8,244 nucleotides of DNA from Bacteroidales bacterium (GTDB taxonomy: Bacteria > Bacteroidota > Bacteroidia > Bacteroidales > JAADJA01), in the NCBI GenBank assembly GCA_029934735.1, contig JAOZLR010000101.1:1-8244 (forward strand), written 5' to 3'. Of this stretch, positions 1 through 6,539 are shown one piece after another. The position numbers were made by a program, and so were the translations under genes. The notes under the pieces were generated by a model. It was not told the origin of the DNA, did not search any database, and was given only the letters and a program-made list of their open reading frames with translations. How positions within the stretch are numbered: position 1 is the stretch's first letter; each line of letters begins with the position of its first letter.

Positions 1-746
1 AATTCCATAAATTCCTTTAGTTTATCTTTCCCAATATTTATGATAGTAATACCTTCGGAATATGGTAATAGTTCGTACTCATTATATATCAGATCAAGCC
101 CTTTGGAAGTCATTCCCATACTTTCGGGCAGATTAAATTTATCCATAAAAGTGAAATCTCCCCATTTGTCCGTATCCGACATCTTGAGCTTCTTACGAAG
201 GAGCTTTTCGACGTAAGAGCTAAACTTCGCTTTATCAGTTATAAAATCCATAATATCTTTTTCTTTTCCAGATTCAGGATCAACATTAAGAAACTCCTCA
301 ATATGAGACGAGTGAGCACCTCCGGAATAGAGGGTAGTAATAACTTTAACTGAAATAAGATTCTCAGATTCGTAGGTTATATTGCACTCTGTTGTCTGCT
401 CGTAACCTCCTGTTCTGGATTCAGGAAACTCCTTTTTAAAATCCTGATAATCTTTTACAACATTTGCAACAAGCTCATCCTTATTCTGCATTCCAGTATC
501 TTTTGAATAAGCCATCTTCCCAAAGACCATCTTTTCCATCAGCTTATTAAAACTTGTTGCAGCATTCGTCTCACCAGTCATCTGATAATAGGACAACTCA
601 ATATTGACACAAATATCATTCTGGCAATCACCAACCATCTTTTCGTACCTCACTTTTTTAAATAGAGAGCCTTCCTCATTACCGCACCCAATAATAAGAT
701 ACACAAACAATGATAATACTGAAATCAATAATATCTTCCGCTTCAT
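1..746 (-). CDS. DUF4163/DUF3298 (RsiV/PdaC-like) lipoprotein, 3' end cut off by the window
   Basis: This reading frame is open from the ATG at 744-746 to the window edge, giving 248 complete codons with no stop. The N-terminus (MKRKILLISVLSLF...) is a signal sequence ending in a lipobox LIIGC, so Cys21 should be lipidated and the protein anchored in the envelope. After a short spacer come residues typical of DUF4163 (about 30-130, with a possible C41-C46 disulfide). The motif YSGGAHSSH (GGAH at residues 142-145) and the following region (about 155-240) match DUF3298. In Bacillus, RsiV and PdaC carry these domains; RsiV binds lysozyme and restrains a sigma factor. No anti-sigma segment or transmembrane helix beyond the lipoprotein signal is visible, so a lysozyme-binding or wall-related role is only an analogy. 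The missing C-terminus is probably short, as such proteins are usually somewhat under 300 residues. It is divergent from the gene at 958. Confidence 0.85.
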   Translation of the reverse strand, partial: MKRKILLISVLSLFVYLIIGCGNEEGSLFKKVRYEKMVGDCQNDICVNIELSYYQMTGETNAATSFNKLMEKMVFGKMAYSKDTGMQNKDELVANVVKDYQDFKKEFPESRTGGYEQTTECNITYESENLISVKVITTLYSGGAHSSHIEEFLNVDPESGKEKDIMDFITDKAKFSSYVEKLLRKKLKMSDTDKWGDFTFMDKFNLPESMGMTSKGLDLIYNEYELLPYSEGITIINIGKDKLKEFME

Positions 747-762
747 AATAAAAATTTTTCTA

Positions 763-779
763 CAAAATTAACAAAATTA
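763..779 (-). promoter_or_regulatory. Tandem Bacteroidetes-type -7 box candidates upstream of the lipoprotein gene
   Basis: On the minus strand TAATTTTG occurs twice, at 779-772 and 770-763. Both match the Bacteroidetes -7 consensus TAnnTTTG. The implied transcription starts lie roughly 10-20 bp upstream of the ATG at 746. The -33 TTTG element is weak: TTTTTG at 810-805 is about 25 bp from the first box, longer than the usual spacing of about 19-20 bp. Only the -7 boxes support this call. Confidence 0.3.
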
Positions 780-957
780 CTCCAGCTGCGTTATACAAGA
801 TATTCAAAAAGTAAAGCTCGTTACTGCTCAATTTACCGTAAAGGGCTCATTATGTACATATTACTGAATAGGAAGAAGCTATTTATTGTTAAAAAAACCG
901 TTGAAAACAATTTAAAGTGCTTTTAATAGTAGATATTATTTTTCAGACTTTTATGCT

Positions 958-1974
958 ATGAAAATTAAATTATTCATAATACTGTTTTTCACACTCTTTG
1001 CTGCGGACAGTTTTGCTCAATATATCAAACCTGTAGCTCCCGGCACTGCAAGGGGATCAACTGTATTATTATTGATGCGCGACAAATTTGACAACCCTTT
1101 ACCAATGGGTAATGGTTTTGTTGTTGATAAAAACCATATTGTAACAAACTTCCATGTAATAGAAAACTCTGCCGCTGGAATAGCTGTTGGCAATGGCGGT
1201 AATAACAGATATATTATTACAGGGATGGTAAATAAAGATGAAAAGCATGATCTTGCTATTCTTTATGTTGAAGATATGGACATAAATCCTGTTTCCTATA
1301 CCGATTCACTTGTATTGGAGCCTGGTGATCCGGTGTATGCAATCAGTAATCCGAAAGGTATTGAAGCTGCTACTGATCTTGGCATTGTTAATGGCATTGT
1401 TAACTTTAAAGGTATCCCCGGAGCTATAAAAAAGGATTCATTGATTCAGATGACTGCAAATATTCAGCAGGTTGGCAACGGGGGGCCTGTTGTAGATAAT
1501 AACGGCAAAGTGATTGGTGTTGCAGTTTCAACAAATAAAAAAGGAATTCCTTTTAATTTTATTATTCCTTTTAGTTACGTTCAAAAGCTTTTAGATAAGC
1601 CACCCCCGAAAACAATCTCGTATGCAAAAACAAAACGATCAAAATCATCACTTCTTTCATCGGATTGGAGTCAATTACTCAGAGAAGCTGTTATAGGAAT
1701 TTCATTTAAATTTGACTCAAACCCTAACACTGGTTTTTATTATTTTTCAATACAAAATAACCTGAATAAACCGGTCAAGAATATCAAGTGCCTTGTAATC
1801 TTTTACAATAGCACCGAATTTCCTATTGAGACTGAAGCTATTACTATTTCCCGAACTATAATGCCTAAGCTTGGTATTCGCACTGATGTACTTGGAAGGC
1901 CACGTCGAACAGAAGTCAGGGACCTCACCTTCTGGACAGAGATCAGGATACTTGGGTTTGAAATAGCAGAGTAA
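958..1974 (+). CDS. Exported trypsin-fold (HtrA-like) protein lacking the catalytic serine
   Basis: A signal peptide covers residues 1-20, with likely cleavage at SFA|QY, so the product is exported. Residues about 30-213 form a chymotrypsin/HtrA-type domain: GNGFVV near the start, IVTNFHVI with His66, KHDLAIL with Asp98, and the block around the active-site serine. The family motif there is GNSGGP, but this protein reads G173-N174-G175-G176-P177, as if the serine codon had been deleted in frame. The expected result is a non-proteolytic fold that may bind peptides or act as a scaffold. No PDZ domain follows. Instead a basic, serine-rich linker (about 220-235) leads into a beta-rich domain (about 243-338, containing YYFSIQNNLNKPVKNIKCLV) that resembles FxLYD-like sandwich domains. 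The frame is intact on both sides of the lesion, so this is not a frameshifted gene. The next gene lies 72 bp downstream and could be cotranscribed. Confidence 0.85.
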   Translation: MKIKLFIILFFTLFAADSFAQYIKPVAPGTARGSTVLLLMRDKFDNPLPMGNGFVVDKNHIVTNFHVIENSAAGIAVGNGGNNRYIITGMVNKDEKHDLAILYVEDMDINPVSYTDSLVLEPGDPVYAISNPKGIEAATDLGIVNGIVNFKGIPGAIKKDSLIQMTANIQQVGNGGPVVDNNGKVIGVAVSTNKKGIPFNFIIPFSYVQKLLDKPPPKTISYAKTKRSKSSLLSSDWSQLLREAVIGISFKFDSNPNTGFYYFSIQNNLNKPVKNIKCLVIFYNSTEFPIETEAITISRTIMPKLGIRTDVLGRPRRTEVRDLTFWTEIRILGFEIAE

Positions 1975-2046
1975 ATCACACCACTTCGTACTGTGAACAT
2001 TTATTGTCGGTTTGTGTTCTTTTATCAAACAAGTCTTGATAAAAAT

Positions 2047-2637
2047 ATGAGCGAACGTTTTAATAAGAGATACGAATCCGGGGATCTACCCTGGGAAATA
2101 AACAGGCCTGATTTTAATTTAAAAAATACTGTTTCAGAATACTCAATCAGCCCCGAAAAAGCATTGGATATTGGTTGTGGCACCGGGGATAATGTTATCT
2201 GGCTTGCACAGCAAGGATTTAATGTAAGTGGGATAGACATTTCCCAAAAAGCTGTCGTGGTTGCAAAAGAAAAAATCAAGGATAATGGACTTAATGTTCC
2301 TATACATAATATCGACTTTATGCAAGATAAAGTTCCGGGACATCCATTCAGGTTTGTTTTTGACAGAGGCTGCTTTCATAGTTTTAAGGAAAAGAATGAA
2401 AGAGCTCTTTTTGCGAAAAACGTTTATAATATACTAAATAGAAATGGGATATGGCTATCTTTGATTGGAAGTTATGATGACGGAAGACTGGAAACCGGCC
2501 CGCCAAAACATAAAGCTTCTGAGATTATTGAAGCTATTGAACCATACTTCGAGATTACTTTTCTTAAAGCCGGAATATTTGACTCAAATGATGAAATACC
2601 TTCAAAAATCTGGATTTGCCTTATGAAAAAGAGATAA
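2047..2637 (+). CDS. Class I SAM-dependent methyltransferase (TehB/TPMT-like), substrate unknown
   Basis: The product is 196 residues when started at the ATG at 2047. An upstream in-frame ATG at 1993 would add 18 residues (beginning MNIYCRF) unlike this family, whose members begin close to the ERFNKRYESGDLPWE block, so the internal start is preferred. Motif I is ALDIGCGTGDNV (residues 39-50) and the acidic residue that should bind the SAM ribose is Asp64 in VSGIDIS. FDRGCFHSF (105-113) corresponds to the post-motif region of small methyltransferases annotated as TehB-like or thiopurine-methyltransferase-like. The PWE..RPDF stretch near the N-terminus is also typical of that group. There is no signal peptide, so the protein is cytosolic. 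Such enzymes methylate small molecules, often thiols or oxyanions, but the substrate cannot be read here. It follows the serine-less protease gene by 72 bp and converges on the T9SS protein gene, with 44 bp between the two stops. Confidence 0.85.
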   Translation: MSERFNKRYESGDLPWEINRPDFNLKNTVSEYSISPEKALDIGCGTGDNVIWLAQQGFNVSGIDISQKAVVVAKEKIKDNGLNVPIHNIDFMQDKVPGHPFRFVFDRGCFHSFKEKNERALFAKNVYNILNRNGIWLSLIGSYDDGRLETGPPKHKASEIIEAIEPYFEITFLKAGIFDSNDEIPSKIWICLMKKR

Positions 2638-2681
2638 TGCTCTTATTTATCCCTCATTAAACAACAACCAAATGACTATTT

Positions 2682-4508
2682 TTATCTGTTTTTCACTACA
2701 ATCTTAGAAGTAATCTTTTTACCAGAGCATTCAATAACAACAAGATAAATTCCATTACTAACACTTTTCCCGGAATTATCTTTCATATCCCATATTGCCG
2801 ATATCTTCCCGTCAATATAACCCCTCATTTTCAAAACTCTTAACTCTCTGCCTGCAATGTTAAAAACAGTTAAATCGGCCTCAAGGTTTTTTTCGACAGA
2901 GAGTTCAATGACAACATAATCAGATGCAGGATTAGGCGAAATTAACACATCAAAAGGAATTGGTTTGATATCATTTTCTAAACTACCTGTTGAAAGTACA
3001 ATAAAAGAGGCCTCCTCCGAAAATGAAGATGATTCAAAACCATTATCAACCGACTGAACACTAAAATAATATGTGCCCGGTTGCAAATTTTTCAATTGCC
3101 AGCTTGTGTTGTGGAAAACATTACCATACGAAACAATGCTTCTATGACCGGTTTCGCTTGTCATTGAAGATACGATTTGCGAACCTCCCGGAGTTGTGCC
3201 TACTCTTAAATTATAAGTAAGTCCGGCAGCCGGGGTTTCAACATCAGATGATGCATCCCAACCTAATATAATATTACCGTCAATCACCTCTGCATTAAGG
3301 TTTTCAGGGACGGAGGGAGGTGTGTTTATTAACAAGTTCTTATTATCATAAACGGCTGTTGTAATTTCACCAGCTAATGTTTCGGAACCGGTAATCAACA
3401 TATCCAGATTACCGCTGTTGTCATAATCACACCATGCGGAACTGCTGTTTTCAATGGCGGGCAAAACTACGGAATAATCCTTATTAAACAGATTAGTTGC
3501 CACATTTCGGTATAATACAGTTACTGGCTGACTATTATAGGAAGAAAATCCTGTGAGAAGAAAATCCTGATCGCCATCACAATCATAGTCACCACAGGAG
3601 ACTGACCCGTTCACTGTCCCGAAAATTTCAATTCCGATATTGCTAAAAACATCATTGCCAAGATTCTGATAGATATAAACCAGGTAAGTCGGTGCATCGG
3701 TCGAGCCGTTTGCAATTATATCCAGATCACCATCGCTGTCATAATCCCACCACGAAACATTGCTCTGTCCCATTCCAACAAGCGGCCCTGAAATAGAAGT
3801 GAAGGAATAATCTCCGTCGTTTCGGTAAACTTTAAGAGTACGCAGGCTGTCTCCCTGAGCATTCTTAAAAAAACCACAAACCAGGATATCAATATCCATA
3901 TCATTATCGTAATCACCCAAATCAACCTCTCCATTATAAATGCCAACAAAATCAGTATTAACTTCGGAAAATTCATCATTGCCATCATTTCGGAAAATCT
4001 TTGTTATGCCTTCTTCTCCTGTATTTCCAACAAGTACAAGGTCATAATCACCGTCGTTATCAAGATCGCCCCAACCGGATGAGCCAGAGTAAACGGCTGT
4101 TATTTCGGTAGATATTTGCTCAAAAACTCCATTATTATTTTTAAAAAGAAATGAGCTTGGAGTTACTCCTTTTTCCTGAAAAGTTACTCCTGAAATAAAA
4201 AGATCAGGATCGTTGTCATTATCAAAATCCGACCAACTTGCATCGCTGCATTTAAGAGCAGGCAGTTGTGTTAAAATATCTTCAAAAATTCCATTATCCT
4301 GATTAAATATTTTTGTTACCGGTCCGTTCTGAGACTCTCCGGTTACAAGAATATCATAATCGCCATCAAGATCATAATCCATCCATACTGCACAACCTTT
4401 CGACACGTTCGTCAGGATAGAGGAAGCAGCTTCATTTTTTTGAAAAGGCTGAGCATTTGCAATTAAACCCAGAAAAACAGCAACCAATGCTAATAGTATT
4501 TTATTCAT
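2682..4508 (-). CDS. Secreted FG-GAP/VCBS seven-repeat propeller protein with FN3-like domain and T9SS sorting tail
   Basis: The ATG at 4508 begins a standard signal peptide (MNKILLALVAVFLGLIANA|Q). Two codons upstream the frame could open at a TTG, which is less likely. The protein has 608 residues. Seven acidic calcium-loop motifs of the D.D.DG..D kind begin at residues about 44, 94, 148, 199, 255, 307 and 361, spaced 50-56 apart, which is the expected blade spacing of an integrin-alpha-like seven-bladed propeller. Loops 2, 4 and 7 are degenerate. Residues about 396-509 form one fibronectin-type-III-like domain, ending in TYYFSVQSVDNGFES. The C-terminal segment of about 87 residues starts at ISPNPASDYVVIEL and ends SKIVVKNR; it is a type A T9SS sorting domain, so the protein should cross the outer membrane and be attached to the surface or released. 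No catalytic domain is visible; binding or adhesion is the likeliest role. It lies 27 bp downstream of arsM on the same strand. Confidence 0.9.
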   Translation of the reverse strand: MNKILLALVAVFLGLIANAQPFQKNEAASSILTNVSKGCAVWMDYDLDGDYDILVTGESQNGPVTKIFNQDNGIFEDILTQLPALKCSDASWSDFDNDNDPDLFISGVTFQEKGVTPSSFLFKNNNGVFEQISTEITAVYSGSSGWGDLDNDGDYDLVLVGNTGEEGITKIFRNDGNDEFSEVNTDFVGIYNGEVDLGDYDNDMDIDILVCGFFKNAQGDSLRTLKVYRNDGDYSFTSISGPLVGMGQSNVSWWDYDSDGDLDIIANGSTDAPTYLVYIYQNLGNDVFSNIGIEIFGTVNGSVSCGDYDCDGDQDFLLTGFSSYNSQPVTVLYRNVATNLFNKDYSVVLPAIENSSSAWCDYDNSGNLDMLITGSETLAGEITTAVYDNKNLLINTPPSVPENLNAEVIDGNIILGWDASSDVETPAAGLTYNLRVGTTPGGSQIVSSMTSETGHRSIVSYGNVFHNTSWQLKNLQPGTYYFSVQSVDNGFESSSFSEEASFIVLSTGSLENDIKPIPFDVLISPNPASDYVVIELSVEKNLEADLTVFNIAGRELRVLKMRGYIDGKISAIWDMKDNSGKSVSNGIYLVVIECSGKKITSKIVVKNR

Positions 4509-4514
4509 AATCAA

Positions 4515-4549
4515 GGGGATTGTGAGATATGCAATTTAACAGCATCCCC
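4515..4549 (-). other. Inverted repeat spanning the arsM stop codon and the gap before the T9SS gene
   Basis: GGGGAT at 4515-4520 is complementary to ATCCCC at 4544-4549. The stem can be extended by TGT (4521-4523) with ACA (4539-4541) across a two-base bulge, leaving a loop of about 15 bases that contains the arsM stop codon. One arm encodes the Gly-Gly-Cys end of ArsM. The RNA hairpin would end 7 bases before the downstream start codon. No U-run follows on the minus strand, so it does not look like a standard terminator. A processing or translation-tuning element is possible, as is chance. Confidence 0.35.
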
Positions 4550-5507
4550 CTCCATCATAAAACCATGTTGATTCTGAGATAAAAATATCAGATCTGCCAA
4601 GAGCCTTTAACTGGGCTGCTGTTTTATCGCAAATTGCAAGAGGCTGATTATTTTGCAGAAAATGACCATTCCCATCATCAAAATATTCCTGTTTACCATA
4701 AAGAATTGCAGTTTTTCCGGTAAATATACAAGGACCGTCAGGGAGTAACGGATCTTTTATTGCTGCAACTTCAGCACTTTCAATATAGATGGTTTTATCA
4801 GTTTCATAATTTTCAGGATCAAGAATCCGATATGGTCGTTTTGCACGCACTTCAATGGTTCCAAAACCAACCTCTGCCAGCATATCAATATACTCTTTCA
4901 AGGGTAGTGAACCACTCAGACACAAAGCCCGCAACCGTTCATCTTCCCTAAGATGCTCAGGGATAATATCTTCACACACCGGATCGGACATAACCAAACG
5001 GCCATGCGGTTTAAGCACCCTGTACATCTCCTTCAGGGCCTTTTTCAGATCGTCGCTCTTGAAAATATTAAAAAGACAATTTTGGGCAGCCACATCCACA
5101 GTGCTATCCTCAATTGGCAGGTCTAGAGCATCACCCCTTCTGACGTCTACAAATTCCGATTTAAACCAGGGATTCAATTTTTCAGCCTCTTTAAAATTCA
5201 TCTTGCATGCGTCAATCATTTCATCAACAACATCAACACCTATAACCCCATCTTTCTTTCGACTATGGTATGCAAACTGAAGCAATTCCATCCCACCTCC
5301 AACACCCACATATAGAATGGTCGGGTTATTAACTAAATCACGCGGGTGAACGGTACTACCACACCCATAATTCATAGCCAGCATAATCTCTGGCATTTCA
5401 AGTCCTGGTAATTGCCAAATCGGCGTTGTCGTACAGCAAAGACCTACATTCGGACTTTCGGCTGCTTCTTTATAGACATCTTTAGTAGTTTCGAGATATT
5501 TTTTCAT
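4536..5507 (-). CDS. arsM: Arsenite S-adenosylmethionine methyltransferase ArsM, arsenosugar-type
   Basis: This 323-residue cytosolic enzyme should transfer methyl groups from SAM to trivalent arsenic, giving mono- and dimethylated arsenicals. The four cysteines essential in algal CmArsM (Cys44, 72, 174, 224) appear to be present: Cys25 in GLCCTTT, Cys49 in NYGCGST, Cys144 in AQNCLFNI and Cys186 in ALCLSGS. The SAM-binding motif is LYVGVGGGMELL (65-76), unlike the DLGSGSGRD of ordinary ArsM, followed by acidic Asp92 in GVDVVDEM. RVLKPHGRLVMSDP (153-166) is the usual post-motif. The C-terminal part (about 245-323) contains GPCIFTGKTAI and AICDKTA and ends WFYDGGGCC, a tail I associate with the ArsM clade found with the radical-SAM enzyme ArsS in arsenosugar cassettes. 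The start follows the first ATG and matches the family N-terminus (YLETTKDVYKEAA). A purine nucleoside phosphorylase lies 108 bp upstream and a T9SS protein 27 bp downstream, all on the same strand. No arsS or arsR is in the window. Confidence 0.9.
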   Translation of the reverse strand: MKKYLETTKDVYKEAAESPNVGLCCTTTPIWQLPGLEMPEIMLAMNYGCGSTVHPRDLVNNPTILYVGVGGGMELLQFAYHSRKKDGVIGVDVVDEMIDACKMNFKEAEKLNPWFKSEFVDVRRGDALDLPIEDSTVDVAAQNCLFNIFKSDDLKKALKEMYRVLKPHGRLVMSDPVCEDIIPEHLREDERLRALCLSGSLPLKEYIDMLAEVGFGTIEVRAKRPYRILDPENYETDKTIYIESAEVAAIKDPLLPDGPCIFTGKTAILYGKQEYFDDGNGHFLQNNQPLAICDKTAAQLKALGRSDIFISESTWFYDGGGCC

Positions 5508-5615
5508 AGCAATAATATAGTTTCAAAGGATATAAACCAAATAGAATAGATTTTGTTAAATCAACAGTTAGATAATTATATGTTCAGGTGACTTTTCATC
5601 AATCGCAAAATCCAC

Positions 5616-6434
5616 TTATAGTCCCTGAATAAGAATCTTAAACAACTTAATAAGACTCTCTTCAGCTACACTAGCTGTTTGAATTATGTCATCAATATCC
5701 ACTGGATTCAGATTATCAGGATCACACTCATCGGTAATAACCGAAATAGCAGCACAGGACAGTCCGGTATGGTTTGCAACAATAACTTCCGGCACGGTTG
5801 ACATACCGACAACATCAGCACCAATACCTTTGAGAAAACGGTATTCAGCTCGTGTTTCAAGATTGGGGCCTGCTACTGCTACATAGACACCTTTATACAG
5901 AGTTATTCCATTTTCAATCGATATTCGTTCCATTTTTTCATTCAAAAAAGCAGAATAAGGTTGACTCATATCAGGGAAGCGCGGCCCCAGACCATTGTGA
6001 TTAGGGCCGATCAATGGTCCGTCACCCAATAAATTAATGTGGTCGTCGAGCAGCATCAGGCCACCCTTTTTAAAATCAAGATTCAAGGCACCACAAGCAT
6101 TTGAAATTAACAGATACTTAACCCCAAGAGCCTTCATTACTCGTACGGGAAAAGTAATCTCCTGCATCGTGTATCCTTCATAATAATGAAAGCGCCCCTC
6201 CATAGCAAGAATTTTCTTTCCCGACATTTCGCCATATATCAGTTTACCTTTGTGAAAATCAACGGTTGACACCGGAAAGTTGGGGATATGTTCATAGTCC
6301 AGTTCCTGTTCAATTTCAATGTGGTTTACAAGCTTTCCAAGTCCTGTCCCCAGTATAATTGCTATCTCAGGGTTTTGCATTCCTTTTTGTTTTAGGAATT
6401 CTGTTGTTTCGTTTATCTGTTTCAGCATATCCAT
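5616..6434 (-). CDS. punA: Purine nucleoside phosphorylase (trimeric type I family)
   Basis: The enzyme cleaves purine nucleosides with phosphate to give free base and (deoxy)ribose-1-phosphate. At 272 residues it has normal length and all the family blocks: phosphate loop GTGLG (29-33), His61 in VDFHKG, GRFHYYEG (80-87), NACGAL (112-117), AGPNLETRAE with Glu183, and GMSTVPEVIVANH (200-212). Residues align with human PNP at a constant offset of 18: Glu201 to Glu183, Met219 to Met201, and Asn243 to Asp225 (in VITDECDPD). Human Asn243 confers preference for 6-oxopurines, while MTA phosphorylases have Asp there, so adenine nucleosides may be accepted. Human His257, which contacts the ribose 5'-OH, falls near Asp239. 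I believe this DEC motif is common in Bacteroidetes homologues, so it may be a clade trait. The gene is followed by arsM after 108 bp, suggesting a shared transcript. The start at 6434 is the first ATG; Met3 is the alternative. Confidence 0.92.
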   Translation of the reverse strand: MDMLKQINETTEFLKQKGMQNPEIAIILGTGLGKLVNHIEIEQELDYEHIPNFPVSTVDFHKGKLIYGEMSGKKILAMEGRFHYYEGYTMQEITFPVRVMKALGVKYLLISNACGALNLDFKKGGLMLLDDHINLLGDGPLIGPNHNGLGPRFPDMSQPYSAFLNEKMERISIENGITLYKGVYVAVAGPNLETRAEYRFLKGIGADVVGMSTVPEVIVANHTGLSCAAISVITDECDPDNLNPVDIDDIIQTASVAEESLIKLFKILIQGL

Positions 6435-6458
6435 TTTTCTAACTATTTACTAATTGTG

Positions 6459-6466
6459 CAAATTTA
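6459..6466 (-). promoter_or_regulatory. Bacteroidetes -7 box candidate for the phosphorylase-arsM transcript
   Basis: The minus strand reads TAAATTTG, a full match to the Bacteroidetes -7 consensus TAnnTTTG. It lies 24 bp upstream of the ATG at 6434 and implies a leader of roughly 15-20 bases. No good -33 TTTG is present at the expected distance (minus strand TTAAAG is the nearest), so the call rests on the -7 box and its position. Confidence 0.35.
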
Positions 6467-6539
6467 TCATTTTTAATATGTCTTTAATTATTATTTTTAC
6501 TGCTTCTTTCAAATTAATATTAAAACAAAAAAACACAAA

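Noticed and set aside
852..926. 24-codon plus-strand open frame in the divergent region
   Set aside because: Too short, lysine/asparagine-rich as expected of AT-rich non-coding DNA, with no ribosome binding site.
1993..2046. N-terminal extension of the methyltransferase from an earlier ATG
   Set aside because: The extra 18 residues do not resemble the family; the ATG at 2047 gives a normal N-terminus.
1747..2379. Several minus-strand open frames of 65-93 codons
   Set aside because: They are antisense to the pseudo-protease and methyltransferase genes and overlap one another; none shows domain features.
4509..4514. TTG start two codons upstream of the T9SS protein
   Set aside because: The ATG at 4508 gives a clean signal peptide and is the stronger start codon.
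4855..5280. Plus-strand open frame of 141 codons
   Set aside because: It lies wholly antisense to arsM, which has unmistakable family motifs; the product has no recognisable domain.
5549..5562. Small inverted repeat GATTT-tgtt-AAATC between the phosphorylase and arsM
   Set aside because: A five-base AT-rich stem is expected by chance and is too weak for a terminator or riboswitch.
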